Source: a virus
IMG/VR virus record: IMGVR_UViG_3300019888_000003
Location: 1-64,000 of that record
DNA length: 64,000 bases
Direction: 5' to 3' (one strand)
Shown here: one piece after another, positions 21,989 through 30,349 of the stretch
How positions within the stretch are numbered: position 1 is the stretch's first letter
Layout of the letters: the number at the start of each line of letters is the position of its first letter
Made by a program: the position numbers and the translations under genes
The notes under the pieces: generated by a model
What the model saw: the letters and a program-made list of their open reading frames with translations, nothing else
Database searches by the model: none
Told to the model about the DNA's origin: nothing

Positions 21989-23354
21989 TAAGATCAGAAA
22001 CCTGAACCCTCTACCCGAGCTTCCCCGACCAATCGGTGGAACGGATCTTGCCATTCCCTTTCGGGCGTTCGGTGTCGTGGGGCTGTGCTACGGCGACAGC
22101 TTCGGAAAGAACGGCAACTCTCTCGTTCCTCAAGTGGGAGGCGATGATTGGCGCTCTCCGATTATCGTATGGACAGAGTCTTCGTCCGATCTCGGCAAGC
22201 CCATTGTCGTCACTGGTGCCGTGAGAGATGGCGCGCAGCTCTGGGATTATCCCCACGACAATGATCAATTCAGTACGGTGCTCCCTACCGATGTGATCGA
22301 GATCGACGGGTCGCTCTACATCTGGGTCATGGTCACCAAGGGACTTGGCCACGAGCAATGGTGTGAGCTGGCGCGCTCCGATGATCATGGGATCACTTGG
22401 AACAACAAAGGCATACGGTGGTCGACGTCGGATTTCGGCTCCAAGCGCGTCATGGTCACCTTCGACCGCAAGCCCGGTTCGAACATCGTGGACATCTTTT
22501 CTACGGGTGGACTCGCGAGGGACAAGGGGATGCTTCGGTGGCGTTGTCACAAGGATTCCCTCCAGGACCCCGCCGCGTGGGATGGGTGGGGTTGGGATGG
22601 TCAGACCTGGGATTGGGGTCGTCCCCCGAGCGAGATTCTGCCGGGGTGGAAGTTCGGCGAGATCGGTTTCCGCTGGATTCAAGGCAATGCTGTGCTCTCG
22701 GGGTTCGATGCCGGTAACTATTCGATTTTCGTCAAGGTCGGCGAGAGCACCGATGTCAATTGGACCAAGATCACGACATACCGTCCCATCACTGGTCTTC
22801 CGCGTGGTGTCGATACGGTGTCCCGGCTCTACGGTGGATATGTACACCCGAACTCGAAGTTCGACGGCACATTCGCGGTGATCGTCTCGGAATGGGCTTC
22901 CTCTGGTAACCCATACCGAGCCATGCAGTTTCAGGTCTTCGGCATCAAGGCCGCAGGTCCGATTGTGGAGGACATACCAAGCGTGAGTGTCGACTCGGCT
23001 GCACTATCGAACGAAGGAATTGACATGTCCGCAGAAGAAGCCCTACAGAAGATCGCTCAAGAGCTGTCGGCGTCGGGGGACGTCAAGCTCACTTTGGCAA
23101 ATGGGCGCAACGTATCTCTCCGTCAAGCGTTGGCAGAGATCCTATGGAAGTGCAACGCCCGATTGGCCGTATCTGGTGACGTCAATATCAAGCGTCCGGT
23201 GGCCGCGACCGAAGGTGATGATCAGTTCGGTCATGTGTTGTCTGCGCGCGGAGAACTGAATATCTTGATTGCGTTGCAACGCAAAGCATCCGAGCTGGGT
23301 CGACTTCTCACCGTCGCTGAACACGACGCCGTCGTCACGGCGATGACGAAATGA
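21984..23354 (+). CDS. DUF4185 protein, putative D-arabinan hydrolase (lysis/host wall)
   Basis: A 456-residue protein. Residues about 20-340 match DUF4185, a five-bladed propeller glycosidase-like domain: GLCYGDSF, DDWRSPIIVW, VLPTDVIEIDGSLYIWVM, ARSDDHGITW. Members of this family have been shown to be endo-D-arabinanases acting on mycobacterial arabinogalactan, so cutting the host wall polymer is the likely role. The C-terminal 110 residues are helical and preceded by their own ribosome site and ATG. It sits between endolysin and holin, with ATGA-type overlaps on both sides. Confidence 0.8.
   Translation: MPKIRNLNPLPELPRPIGGTDLAIPFRAFGVVGLCYGDSFGKNGNSLVPQVGGDDWRSPIIVWTESSSDLGKPIVVTGAVRDGAQLWDYPHDNDQFSTVLPTDVIEIDGSLYIWVMVTKGLGHEQWCELARSDDHGITWNNKGIRWSTSDFGSKRVMVTFDRKPGSNIVDIFSTGGLARDKGMLRWRCHKDSLQDPAAWDGWGWDGQTWDWGRPPSEILPGWKFGEIGFRWIQGNAVLSGFDAGNYSIFVKVGESTDVNWTKITTYRPITGLPRGVDTVSRLYGGYVHPNSKFDGTFAVIVSEWASSGNPYRAMQFQVFGIKAAGPIVEDIPSVSVDSAALSNEGIDMSAEEALQKIAQELSASGDVKLTLANGRNVSLRQALAEILWKCNARLAVSGDVNIKRPVAATEGDDQFGHVLSARGELNILIALQRKASELGRLLTVAEHDAVVTAMTK
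23025..23354 (+). CDS. possible internal translation product of the DUF4185 gene
   Basis: Inside the DUF4185 gene, GAAGGA (23013-23018) lies six bases before the in-frame ATG 23025. This would yield a separate 109-residue helical protein identical to the C-terminal domain. Several Gram-positive phage lysins make extra copies of their wall-binding domain in this way. No direct proof is visible in the sequence. Confidence 0.35.
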   Translation: MSAEEALQKIAQELSASGDVKLTLANGRNVSLRQALAEILWKCNARLAVSGDVNIKRPVAATEGDDQFGHVLSARGELNILIALQRKASELGRLLTVAEHDAVVTAMTK

Positions 23355-23890
23355 GTATGGGCGAAGGGCAGCAGGGCAACGTTCCCGTTCCTCCTGCGGC
23401 TGTGTCTCCTGTCGGTGCACAGGCTGACTTCCTCGACACCGTGCGCAAGGAGGCAGCAGCAGCCGCAGAGGCGGCGTGGAAGCAGAATCAGGCGGCGTTC
23501 CAGGAGCAGATCGTCAATTATGCACAGCAGGCCGCGATGGGGGCGGTGTTGGGCAAGGGTGTCCCGAATGCCATCCCTACAGTCACCGGGAGGACGATCA
23601 CCGGAAAGGATCTCAAGATCGCCTCTGCCAAGAATCGCAGTTTTCGCACATTCGTTCAGGGGTTGGGTATCGACCTAGGGTTCGCATTGGTCACTCTGCT
23701 GGGGCTGGCCTTCATGAACTTCGACTTCTTTTCCAAGACGGCATGGGTCACATTGGCCGCGCTGGTGGTCAAGACCGTTATCCAGACTGCCGTGTCGTAT
23801 GTAGCTCGAATGAAAATTACGCCGACGTACGACCTCGAACCCGAGGGAGTGGGCGTGCAGGAGACAGTCGTCTCCGGTTCCAAGGTCTAG
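23351..23890 (+). CDS. holin-like membrane protein
   Basis: A 179-residue protein with an Ala/Glu/Gln-rich amphipathic N-terminal half and two membrane helices near residues 107-126 and 131-152. A short charged C-terminal tail follows. Its place right after the two lytic enzymes and its topology suit a holin that opens the membrane for endolysin release. ATGA overlap with the DUF4185 gene. The stop codon TAG is the first half of the TAGTCT element before the terminase. Confidence 0.75.
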   Translation: MSMGEGQQGNVPVPPAAVSPVGAQADFLDTVRKEAAAAAEAAWKQNQAAFQEQIVNYAQQAAMGAVLGKGVPNAIPTVTGRTITGKDLKIASAKNRSFRTFVQGLGIDLGFALVTLLGLAFMNFDFFSKTAWVTLAALVVKTVIQTAVSYVARMKITPTYDLEPEGVGVQETVVSGSKV

Positions 23891-23899
23891 TCTCTCGAT

Positions 23900-26767
23900 A
23901 TGCGTGCCAATGGCCAGAAGGATCTGCTGACTGACCTGAAATTCGACCCTGTGCAGGCGTTTCGGAGTGGTTTGGACCCGAAACCCCAGTGGGATTCGAT
24001 CATTGAGTTCGCTACGCACCGATCTTTCTGTGGTCTGCGGCTCTATCCCCGGCAGATCACGCTGCTGCGTCTGATTTACCTCGAAACCGAGACGATGACG
24101 GCCTACGACCTCGACGTGATCGAGCAATGGCGAGAGGGTTTCCTGAATCACGACTCTCCCGAGGGCGTGCAGACCGACATCTGGGACCGGATTCAGTACC
24201 TCAAGGAGCGCGGATACCGGCATTTCCCGCATATCGAGGCGATTATCGGGCGACGTGGGTCCAAGGGCAAGATCGGGGGCGTTCTCGGTGCTGAAAAGAT
24301 GGCATATCTCTACAGTCTGGACGATTGGCAGAGCCATTACGGAGTGAGCCCCGGCAAGGACGGTTTCCTGTCGGTGGTGGCGGTCAACTCCATCCAGGCC
24401 AAGAAGTTTCAGTTCGCGGATATTCGCGAAACGGTCGAGAACTGCAAATATCTTCAGTCCGCCATTGCCACATCGAACGGCTACGAGGTGGCCTTGCGCA
24501 CGCCTGCTGATCTGAGGCGAATCGCGTACTTGCACAAGAACAAAATCCCTATCGAGCACCAAATTGCTTCGCTGCACGCGACGGCGATGTCGTCGAACTC
24601 CGCCTCCGGTCGTGGTGCGACGGGATTTGCGAACATCTACGACGAGTTCGCCCACATGATCACCAACACCGGAAGCCAGCGGTCGAGCGAGGAAATCTAC
24701 GAGGCCTATCAGCCCTCCCTCGACCAGTTCGGCAAGGACTCGCTGACTTACATCCCTTCTTCGCCCTTCTGTCTCAGTCCGGAAACTCCGGTGCTTACCG
24801 ACGATCTGCGCTGGGTACCAGTTGGATCGTTGCAGGTGGGAGACAAGCTGGTCGGCTTCGACGAAGACGCACCAAGCCGAGGTGTAGGCCGACGATGGCA
24901 GCAGGCAGAGGTCACCGAAACCTCGGTGATTCGCGCACCCCGCTACACGATCACGATGTCGAGCGGGCGGCAGATCACCTCGACCAGCGAGCATCGCTGG
25001 CTTACGTCGTGGGCATCGCAGAAGTCGCGCTGGGATTGGCGTAAGACCTCCGAGCTAAAGCCAGGCGACCGCATCAAGTCGATTGGTGTCGATCCGTGGG
25101 GCACCGACAACACCCGAGAGGGCGGCTACCTCGCTGGCATTTTCGACGGCGAGGGGCACCTGTCCGGTCAGGTCGGACGCAACATGACGCTGGGCTTCAC
25201 GCAGAATCGCGGACCAGTGCGAGAGCGCGTCTACGACCTGTTAACCGAGCGCGGCTACAAGGTGCAGGACTACACAGGCGAGTCGTCGCGCATCAGCAAA
25301 ATGCGAATCGGCGGCTCCGTAGGCGACGTGATGCGCTTCCTCGGCTCGGTTCGCCCCGAGCGTTTGCTGCCGAAGTTCGGCGACATGTTCTATGGCTCGC
25401 GCATCTACGGACCAGCCAGTCAGGCAGTCGAGACTGTGGTTTCCGTCGAATACAAGGACGAGGGCGACGTGATTGCACTCGGTACCTCGACGGCCACTCT
25501 GGTAGCCGATGGCTTGCTCAGCCATAACACTCAGGTCGGACATTTCTTTTCCCTCTACAAGGAGGGGAAGGTGCTGATGAGCACCTTCGACAAGGAGACC
25601 GGAGAGACGCGGCTGGAGGAGAAGACCGCCAGGGAGCTAGGGCACAGTGACGGGGATGCGGAGCGCAAGGTCGTTGAACTTGCTGCCAACCCCGAGATGC
25701 TGGTTGTTCAGTTGCCGAGTTGGGGGCTCTACGAGGATTGGCGCAAGTCGCCCACACTTGGTGGGCCTCTGTTCAAGCGCCCCATTCAGGCCTACGACGA
25801 GCGCATGATGCGGCTTGAGCGCAGCAACCCGCAGAAGTTCAACGTCGAGCGTCGCAGTCAGTTCGCTTCCGTGGTCGATGCGTTCATGGACCCGCGCAAG
25901 GTCGAGGCGATGTTCGATCCGGTGCCCTGGCGAGAGAAGCTGGTTCCCCAAGATCGCGGACGTGTCGACCGTCGCTACTACGTTCACATCGACCCTGGTC
26001 TCACCAACGCCAACTTCGCGCTGGCCATCGCTCACTTGGAGTACGCGCCCGTCGACGATTACGGCGACGTGTGGCCACACGTCATTATCGACTTCCTCAA
26101 AGTGTGGAAGCCTGGGGACTACGAGGACCACACCATCGACTACGTTCAGGTGCAGCGCGAGGTCGCTGCGACTCTGCGTAAGTTCCCCTCCACTCACATT
26201 TTCTCCGCAGACCAGTGGAACAGCGCCGGAATGCTGGCGGCGCTACGCGAGGAGTTCGGTGCGTCTATCCAGATCAAGGAAGAGACGTTCACCGACATCT
26301 ACAACCAGGAGCGCATGGACCGCATGAAGTCGGCCATCAACCTGGGTTGGGTGCACAGCTACCGCGACAACTTCTACGGTGACGGTGATTGCCTGTTGGA
26401 GTTGGAAATGAAGTTTCTTCAGAAAAAGGGCAAGAAGGTCGACAAGCAAGAGTTCGGGCCTGTGACGACCAAAGACCTCTTCGACGCGGTGAACGTCGTA
26501 ACAGATCGAATGCTCAAGGACGACTTGGACCGCTGGCAGGCGAAGATGCTGGGCACTGTATCGACGGCCATCGGCAGTTCCAACGTCGCCGGGATTCGCA
26601 GTGGGCGGGATCTGGATCGGCTCAATGCACTCAAGTCCGGGGCTCGAAGACTGCAAGGTCCTATGACTGCTCGGGAGAAGCTGCGTGAACAGACTCGGCA
26701 GCGCTCCACCACACACGGCATCGGCGTAGGAGGGGGCACGTCGCGCCTGCGGGGGATCAGGGGGTAG
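23900..26767 (+). CDS. terL: terminase large subunit with intein
   Basis: A 955-codon gene. The extein (702 residues) is a packaging ATPase-nuclease. GRRGSKGKIGG (117-127) is the Walker A-like motif, NIYDEFAHM (about 244-252) is Walker B, and SSP around 286 is the coupling motif. The nuclease Asp residues lie in YVHIDPGLTN, IFSADQWNSAG and KDLFDAVNVV. An intein interrupts it at residues 291-543, within the ATPase core. There is no ribosome site; TAGTCT lies six bases before ATG 23900, suggesting a leaderless transcript. The neighbour upstream is the holin gene. Confidence 0.9.
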   Translation: MRANGQKDLLTDLKFDPVQAFRSGLDPKPQWDSIIEFATHRSFCGLRLYPRQITLLRLIYLETETMTAYDLDVIEQWREGFLNHDSPEGVQTDIWDRIQYLKERGYRHFPHIEAIIGRRGSKGKIGGVLGAEKMAYLYSLDDWQSHYGVSPGKDGFLSVVAVNSIQAKKFQFADIRETVENCKYLQSAIATSNGYEVALRTPADLRRIAYLHKNKIPIEHQIASLHATAMSSNSASGRGATGFANIYDEFAHMITNTGSQRSSEEIYEAYQPSLDQFGKDSLTYIPSSPFCLSPETPVLTDDLRWVPVGSLQVGDKLVGFDEDAPSRGVGRRWQQAEVTETSVIRAPRYTITMSSGRQITSTSEHRWLTSWASQKSRWDWRKTSELKPGDRIKSIGVDPWGTDNTREGGYLAGIFDGEGHLSGQVGRNMTLGFTQNRGPVRERVYDLLTERGYKVQDYTGESSRISKMRIGGSVGDVMRFLGSVRPERLLPKFGDMFYGSRIYGPASQAVETVVSVEYKDEGDVIALGTSTATLVADGLLSHNTQVGHFFSLYKEGKVLMSTFDKETGETRLEEKTARELGHSDGDAERKVVELAANPEMLVVQLPSWGLYEDWRKSPTLGGPLFKRPIQAYDERMMRLERSNPQKFNVERRSQFASVVDAFMDPRKVEAMFDPVPWREKLVPQDRGRVDRRYYVHIDPGLTNANFALAIAHLEYAPVDDYGDVWPHVIIDFLKVWKPGDYEDHTIDYVQVQREVAATLRKFPSTHIFSADQWNSAGMLAALREEFGASIQIKEETFTDIYNQERMDRMKSAINLGWVHSYRDNFYGDGDCLLELEMKFLQKKGKKVDKQEFGPVTTKDLFDAVNVVTDRMLKDDLDRWQAKMLGTVSTAIGSSNVAGIRSGRDLDRLNALKSGARRLQGPMTAREKLREQTRQRSTTHGIGVGGGTSRLRGIRG
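24770..25528 (+). mobile_element. intein with LAGLIDADG endonuclease in terL
   Basis: The 253-residue intein begins at Cys291 (CLSPETPV, block A) and ends with His542-Asn543 before Thr544, the features of a class 1 intein. TSEHRW supplies the block B His. YLAGIFDGEGHLSG is a LAGLIDADG homing motif about 120 residues in. The insertion site is the conserved C-motif of the terminase ATPase. The intein must splice out for packaging to work. Confidence 0.92.
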
Positions 26768-26774
26768 TCATGGC

Positions 26775-27221
26775 CTAGTTCGGATGATGATGTTCGGTGA
26801 CATTTCCCAATTTTCTTTCCAGTATGTTCAGGCGTTGTAGAAGTCTTTCGGTTTTTCCGTTCCCGACCTGAGCGATAATGTCGCGCAGGGTGGGTAACAG
26901 ATCTTGTAGGGCAGTGCTGCTCTGTTGCAATAGACGCGAGGTCGCAAGCAACTGCTGGCGTGTCTTGGTCAGTTCGGACTCGGTCGCCTCCAGTCTGCCT
27001 TCGGTCTGGGTCAGGCGTTTGTCCTGTCCAGTAGCCTGCTTTTCATATAATTCGATCATGGTGGAGGTGGCATTGGCGATCACTTCTGATGCCTCGGCCC
27101 TGATTGTCTTCTGTTCGTCTTTGATTTTGTTCTTGTTCAGAACACCGAGCACGAGCGCAGAGAAACCACCGCTCCCGAACACAGCAACGACGACGGCGAT
27201 TATTACTTGGGCGGAGTCCAT
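26775..27221 (-). CDS. membrane-anchored coiled-coil protein (leftward)
   Basis: A 148-residue protein with one N-terminal membrane helix (residues 5-28) and a long coiled coil (35-135) with Gln/Leu heptads, ending HHHPN. The topology resembles spanin-like or holin-accessory proteins. It is the last gene of a three-gene leftward run and ends eight bases from the terL stop, so the two operons converge. Confidence 0.75.
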   Translation of the reverse strand: MDSAQVIIAVVVAVFGSGGFSALVLGVLNKNKIKDEQKTIRAEASEVIANATSTMIELYEKQATGQDKRLTQTEGRLEATESELTKTRQQLLATSRLLQQSSTALQDLLPTLRDIIAQVGNGKTERLLQRLNILERKLGNVTEHHHPN

Positions 27222-27224
27222 GAA

Positions 27225-27779
27225 CTACTCCCCCTTTCCGTCTTCGGTTATTTCGATCTCTGGCATTTCGCCGGTCTTGGCCTCTTCCGTGACCATCTGA
27301 CTTCTCTCCTTGGCCTGTTCGACCAGTTGACGCTCTACCTCTTCGGCCAACTTCTGCTCACGTTTTTTTCTTGTGGGCCATAGCTCACGCACAATACGGT
27401 AGCTCCGTCTGAGCATGATGGCACCGATCAGAAACAGGATTGGTACCGTGAGCGATCCAGCGATCTGGGCAGGGGAAAGGATGATTGCCGTGGCATAGGA
27501 GAACAGTAATCCCGCCAGCGTGAGCTGCCCGGACAGCTCCAGCATCATTCCCCACTCGTCGTCTGGGATGAGTGTCCCGATGAGAATCACCGCCGATGCG
27601 ATGACCAGACTCCAGGCCCAAATGGTCTGAAACAGCGGCCCTGTCGTTGCAGCCAGGGTGGGTGGGACGACACCGTAATAGAGCTGCCCGATACCGGACA
27701 GAAAGAACAGGGCGATGAACCCGACTTGCCATTCGTTTCGTGCCGCCTTGTGCACAAGGTTCGTTGTGCTAATGGTCAT
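27225..27779 (-). CDS. four-helix membrane protein (leftward)
   Basis: A 184-residue protein with about four membrane helices (residues 18-36, 48-68, 79-100 and 106-126). A strongly charged cytoplasmic tail follows, with an Arg/Lys cluster then an acidic end (EIEITEDGKGE). It could be a second holin or a membrane protein that excludes other phages. Its stop is four bases before the start of the coiled-coil protein, so the two are co-translated. Confidence 0.75.
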   Translation of the reverse strand: MTISTTNLVHKAARNEWQVGFIALFFLSGIGQLYYGVVPPTLAATTGPLFQTIWAWSLVIASAVILIGTLIPDDEWGMMLELSGQLTLAGLLFSYATAIILSPAQIAGSLTVPILFLIGAIMLRRSYRIVRELWPTRKKREQKLAEEVERQLVEQAKERSQMVTEEAKTGEMPEIEITEDGKGE

Positions 27780-27783
27780 GTCG

Positions 27784-27909
27784 CTACTCCGGTTCTCGGT
27801 GGCTGTGTTCGGGAACTGGGGCCGAAGGGACAGTGAACGGCACGATGGATAACGTGGTGAGCAATGTGGCCTTGACCGCGACGGTGCGGTAGTTCATGGG
27901 ATCCATCAT
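27784..27909 (-). CDS. 41-aa hydrophobic microprotein (leftward)
   Basis: On the minus strand, ATG 27909 (or ATG 27906) follows GGAGGG and encodes 41 residues. A hydrophobic stretch, ATLLTTLSIVPFTV, is followed by a Pro/His/Glu tail. It stops five bases before the ATG of the four-helix membrane protein. It looks like a small single-span membrane protein or a signal-anchored peptide, and is the promoter-proximal gene of the leftward run. Confidence 0.5.
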   Translation of the reverse strand: MMDPMNYRTVAVKATLLTTLSIVPFTVPSAPVPEHSHREPE

Positions 27910-27988
27910 GCGCCCTCCGCGTGGACGCTAGACTTCGGATAGTGTTAACACACTTTCCACCTCCACCAACCTGAGGAGGTTGTTCCAG
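27910..27988. promoter_or_regulatory. divergent control region with GTGTTAACAC palindrome
   Basis: This 79-base gap separates the leftward membrane-protein genes from the rightward thyA group. It contains GTGTTAACAC (27942-27951), a perfect 10-base palindrome. Any leftward and rightward promoters must lie here. The rightward ribosome site is GAGGAGG (27973-27979). Confidence 0.5.
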
Positions 27989-28183
27989 GTGCATCATCGT
28001 TTTCTCGACTCGCCCAGTGCCCAGCTCGAAGAAAATATCGTCATCCCTCTCGACGAGCAGAAACAGGCCTCCAGGATTGTCGCGGACAAGGTGGCGGTAG
28101 TTGTCGACGGACGGGTGAGCAACCCTCAAGAGGTGCTCGGAATACTTCAGATGCTGGGGCTTGCCCCTTCCGATTTCACGTAA
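27989..28183 (+). CDS. hypothetical small protein (64 aa)
   Basis: The GTG at 27989 lies nine bases after GAGGAGG. A TTG at 27980 abuts the ribosome site and is less likely. The 64-residue protein has a possible short helix-beta pattern and no recognisable motif. It is the first gene rightward of the divergent region and ends nine bases before thyA. Confidence 0.65.
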   Translation: MHHRFLDSPSAQLEENIVIPLDEQKQASRIVADKVAVVVDGRVSNPQEVLGILQMLGLAPSDFT

Positions 28184-28192
28184 GGAAATCCT

Positions 28193-28999
28193 TTGACGAT
28201 CAACGCCGATTACGAAGAGCTGCTCGATGAGATACTCACTCACGGTTCGAGCAAGGGTGATCGCACCGGAACCGGAACTTTCTCGTTGTTTGCGCGACAG
28301 CTCCGCTACGACCTTTCCAAGGGATTTCCCCTGATTACCACCAAGAAAATTTTTACGAAGGCAGTCGTTCACGAGCTGATTTGGTTCTTGTCCGGGGCGA
28401 CGAATATTAAATATCTCATCGACAACGATGTTCACATCTGGGACGACTGGGCTGACAATGACGGTGAGCTGGGTCCGGTCTATGGATATCAGTGGCGGCA
28501 CTGGGGTCAGGATGACATGGACTGGGAGGGAATCGACCAGATCGCTGCGCTCATCGAGGGCATTCGCAAGGACCCCGAAGGTCGACGGCACATCGTCACG
28601 GCGTGGAATCCCAGCGATCTCTCCCAACAGGCACTTCCGCCGTGCCATTACGCCTTCCAGTGCTACGTCGCGGACGGCAAGCTGAGTCTGATCATCAATC
28701 AGCGCTCGTGTGACATGTTCCTAGGCGTGCCGTTCAACATCGCCAGCTATGCCCTGCTCACGCACATGATCGCAGCGCAGACCGATCTGGAGGTCGGGGA
28801 GTTTGTGTGGAGCGGAGCGGACTGTCACATCTACCTGAATCATGTCGCACAGGTGGAGCAGCAGCTCTCGCGCGTGCCCTACCCCTTCCCGACACTGAAG
28901 CTAGCGAAGCGAGACAGCATCTTCGACTATCGCTACGAGGACATCGTGATCGAGGACTACACGTGCCACCCGGCCATTCGCGCAGAGGTCGCAGTGTAA
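28193..28999 (+). CDS. thyA: thymidylate synthase
   Basis: A 268-residue classic ThyA that methylates dUMP to dTMP using methylene-tetrahydrofolate. Visible active-site parts are the DRTGTGT phosphate loop (23-29), catalytic Cys151 in [12 protein letters not shown], and the [12 protein letters not shown] motif (171-182) with Asp174 and Asn182. Length is normal. TTG 28193 with AAGGA upstream gives the expected N-terminus. A phage copy secures thymidine supply in infection. The DNA-modification genes also consume folate-like pterin precursors, but no link is shown. Confidence 0.93.
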   Translation: MTINADYEELLDEILTHGSSKGDRTGTGTFSLFARQLRYDLSKGFPLITTKKIFTKAVVHELIWFLSGATNIKYLIDNDVHIWDDWADNDGELGPVYGYQWRHWGQDDMDWEGIDQIAALIEGIRKDPEGRRHIVTAWNPSDLSQQALPPCHYAFQCYVADGKLSLIINQRSCDMFLGVPFNIASYALLTHMIAAQTDLEVGEFVWSGADCHIYLNHVAQVEQQLSRVPYPFPTLKLAKRDSIFDYRYEDIVIEDYTCHPAIRAEVAV

Positions 29000-29020
29000 G
29001 AAGCCTGAGGAGGCAACGAC

Positions 29021-29527
29021 ATGACGACGATATTGTCCATAGACCCAGGCAACACTGAGAGCGGGTGGGCGTTGATCGACGCCAATACTCGGGGGGCGCT
29101 CCAGTTCGGCAAGTCCAGCAACAACGACCTGCGTACGTGGTTGCTCGACGGAGAACTGAAGGCCGATTTCTGCGCTATCGAAATGGTGGCGTCCTACGGC
29201 ATGGCGGTCGGCAAGGACGTGTTCGAGACCTGTGTGTGGATCGGTCGGTTTCTCGAATGCGTAGAAGGATGTGTGGAAGGGGGAACGCGGCTCGTCTATC
29301 GTCGCCCGGTCAAGATGCACTTCTGCCACAGTGCCAAGGCCAAGGACTCCAACGTCACTCAGGCCCTGGTAGATCGGTTCGCTCCAGGTCAGCCCAATCA
29401 CGGCAAGGGGACGAAGGTTGCGCCGGGATGGTTCCACGGCTTCAGGTCCGACGTCTGGCAAAGTTATGCATTGGCTGTCTACATGGCTGACTTGCTTGAG
29501 GAGCGCAACGGAGATCCCATCGCATGA
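29021..29527 (+). CDS. RuvC-like Holliday junction resolvase
   Basis: A 168-residue RNase H-fold protein. SIDPGNTESGWAL supplies Asp8, AIEMVASYG supplies Glu54 and FRSDVWQSYALAVY supplies Asp144, the acidic set of RuvC-type resolvases. It would resolve branched DNA from replication or recombination before packaging. It lies just after thyA and overlaps the next gene by ATGA. Confidence 0.85.
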   Translation: MTTILSIDPGNTESGWALIDANTRGALQFGKSSNNDLRTWLLDGELKADFCAIEMVASYGMAVGKDVFETCVWIGRFLECVEGCVEGGTRLVYRRPVKMHFCHSAKAKDSNVTQALVDRFAPGQPNHGKGTKVAPGWFHGFRSDVWQSYALAVYMADLLEERNGDPIA

Positions 29528-29778
29528 ATCCGCTCTGGAGCTACGTCCTGACAGGCATCGGGGTCACCGGGCTGTACGCCGTGACGAACAAGAAGTGGTG
29601 GGGTTTCGCTATCGGTCTGTTCGTTCAGCTCCTGTGGGTTGCGTACGCCGTCACGACGCGGCAGCACGGTTTCATCGGTTCTGCCTGTGTCTATGGGTAC
29701 GTCAACTATCTCGGATGGAAGAGGTTCCGCCGAGCCGACAAGGAGCACGTCGGTGTCGCCGAGACCAGGGCCGCGTAG
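29524..29778 (+). CDS. small membrane protein (84 aa)
   Basis: An 84-residue protein with three hydrophobic segments (residues about 4-21, 25-44 and 48-63) and a basic C-terminal tail. It is translated with the resolvase gene through ATGA overlap. It could be a lysis accessory or exclusion protein; nothing decides between these. Confidence 0.7.
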   Translation: MNPLWSYVLTGIGVTGLYAVTNKKWWGFAIGLFVQLLWVAYAVTTRQHGFIGSACVYGYVNYLGWKRFRRADKEHVGVAETRAA

Positions 29779-29959
29779 GCCCCTGTTCGCCGCTCGGGTG
29801 GATGCCGAGGATGTGACATGGGCTGAACAGCAGGCGAGGAAAGAGGGCATTCCCTACGCTGACTTCGTACGACGGGTGGTGAGTTTCTCGCGAATGAACA
29901 TGCCGCTCGGATGGGAGAAGCCCGACGAGAACGATCATTGCCCCGCTGATCCTTCCTGA
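29753..29959 (+). CDS. ribbon-helix-helix-like protein (68 aa)
   Basis: GTG 29753 lies seven bases after AAGGAG (29740-29745), inside the end of the membrane-protein gene. The 68-residue product has a short strand (PLFAARV) followed by two helices (DVTWAEQQARKEG and PYADFVRRVVSFS). This is the pattern of CopG/Arc-type DNA-binding dimers. A regulator role is inferred from the fold pattern alone. Confidence 0.55.
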   Translation: MSPRPGPRRPLFAARVDAEDVTWAEQQARKEGIPYADFVRRVVSFSRMNMPLGWEKPDENDHCPADPS

Positions 29960-29961
29960 CG

Positions 29962-29972
29962 CAATAGGTAGA
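29962..29972 (+). promoter_or_regulatory. CAATAGGTAGA motif upstream of the 95-aa gene
   Basis: One of three CAATAG(A/G)TAG sites, here 18 bases before ATG 29991. Others are at 30310 and 32295. Probably a late -10 region or similar start-associated site. Confidence 0.35.
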
Positions 29973-29990
29973 GGACGAGGAGGTTTTCGA

Positions 29991-30278
29991 ATGATCTACA
30001 TTCGCCTCTACGGTGGCCAGCAAGATGGTCTGTGTTTGCCGACCAACCATGCACCAGATGTCGTGTGGGTCTCCACTATCGAAGAGGAACGTCGACAGGC
30101 CGCGCTGCGTGAACAGGGCATCGAACCAGAGCCCCTGATTGGCGTGGAAAACGCCAGATCCACTTTGCTCCCCTACACCAAGTATCGGTGTCTACTGGAC
30201 ACCATGGGCAACACTATTTTCGACTACGAGTTCTCGGAGGCGTTGCTGCTCTATCAGGACGAGGAGTCGTCCTCGTGA
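29991..30278 (+). CDS. hypothetical protein (95 aa)
   Basis: A 95-residue acidic soluble protein beginning MIYIRLYGGQQDG, with ribosome site GAGGAGG. It resembles short conserved actinophage proteins near head genes. Function unknown. Confidence 0.75.
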   Translation: MIYIRLYGGQQDGLCLPTNHAPDVVWVSTIEEERRQAALREQGIEPEPLIGVENARSTLLPYTKYRCLLDTMGNTIFDYEFSEALLLYQDEESSS

Positions 30279-30309
30279 CCTCTACTGGTAATCGGCACTT
30301 CCGCCGTAC

Positions 30310-30320
30310 CAATAGATAGA
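30310..30320 (+). promoter_or_regulatory. CAATAGATAGA motif
   Basis: Second copy of the CAATAGRTAG element, 29 bases before GTG 30350. A GTGTTAACA half-palindrome (30326-30334) follows within the same gap. Confidence 0.35.
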
Positions 30321-30349
30321 AGGAAGTGTTAACAGGAGAGGAGAGGCCG

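Noticed and set aside
27776-28648. 290-codon minus-strand frame
   Set aside because: Mostly antisense to thyA. The real leftward gene here is the 41-residue frame at 27784-27909.
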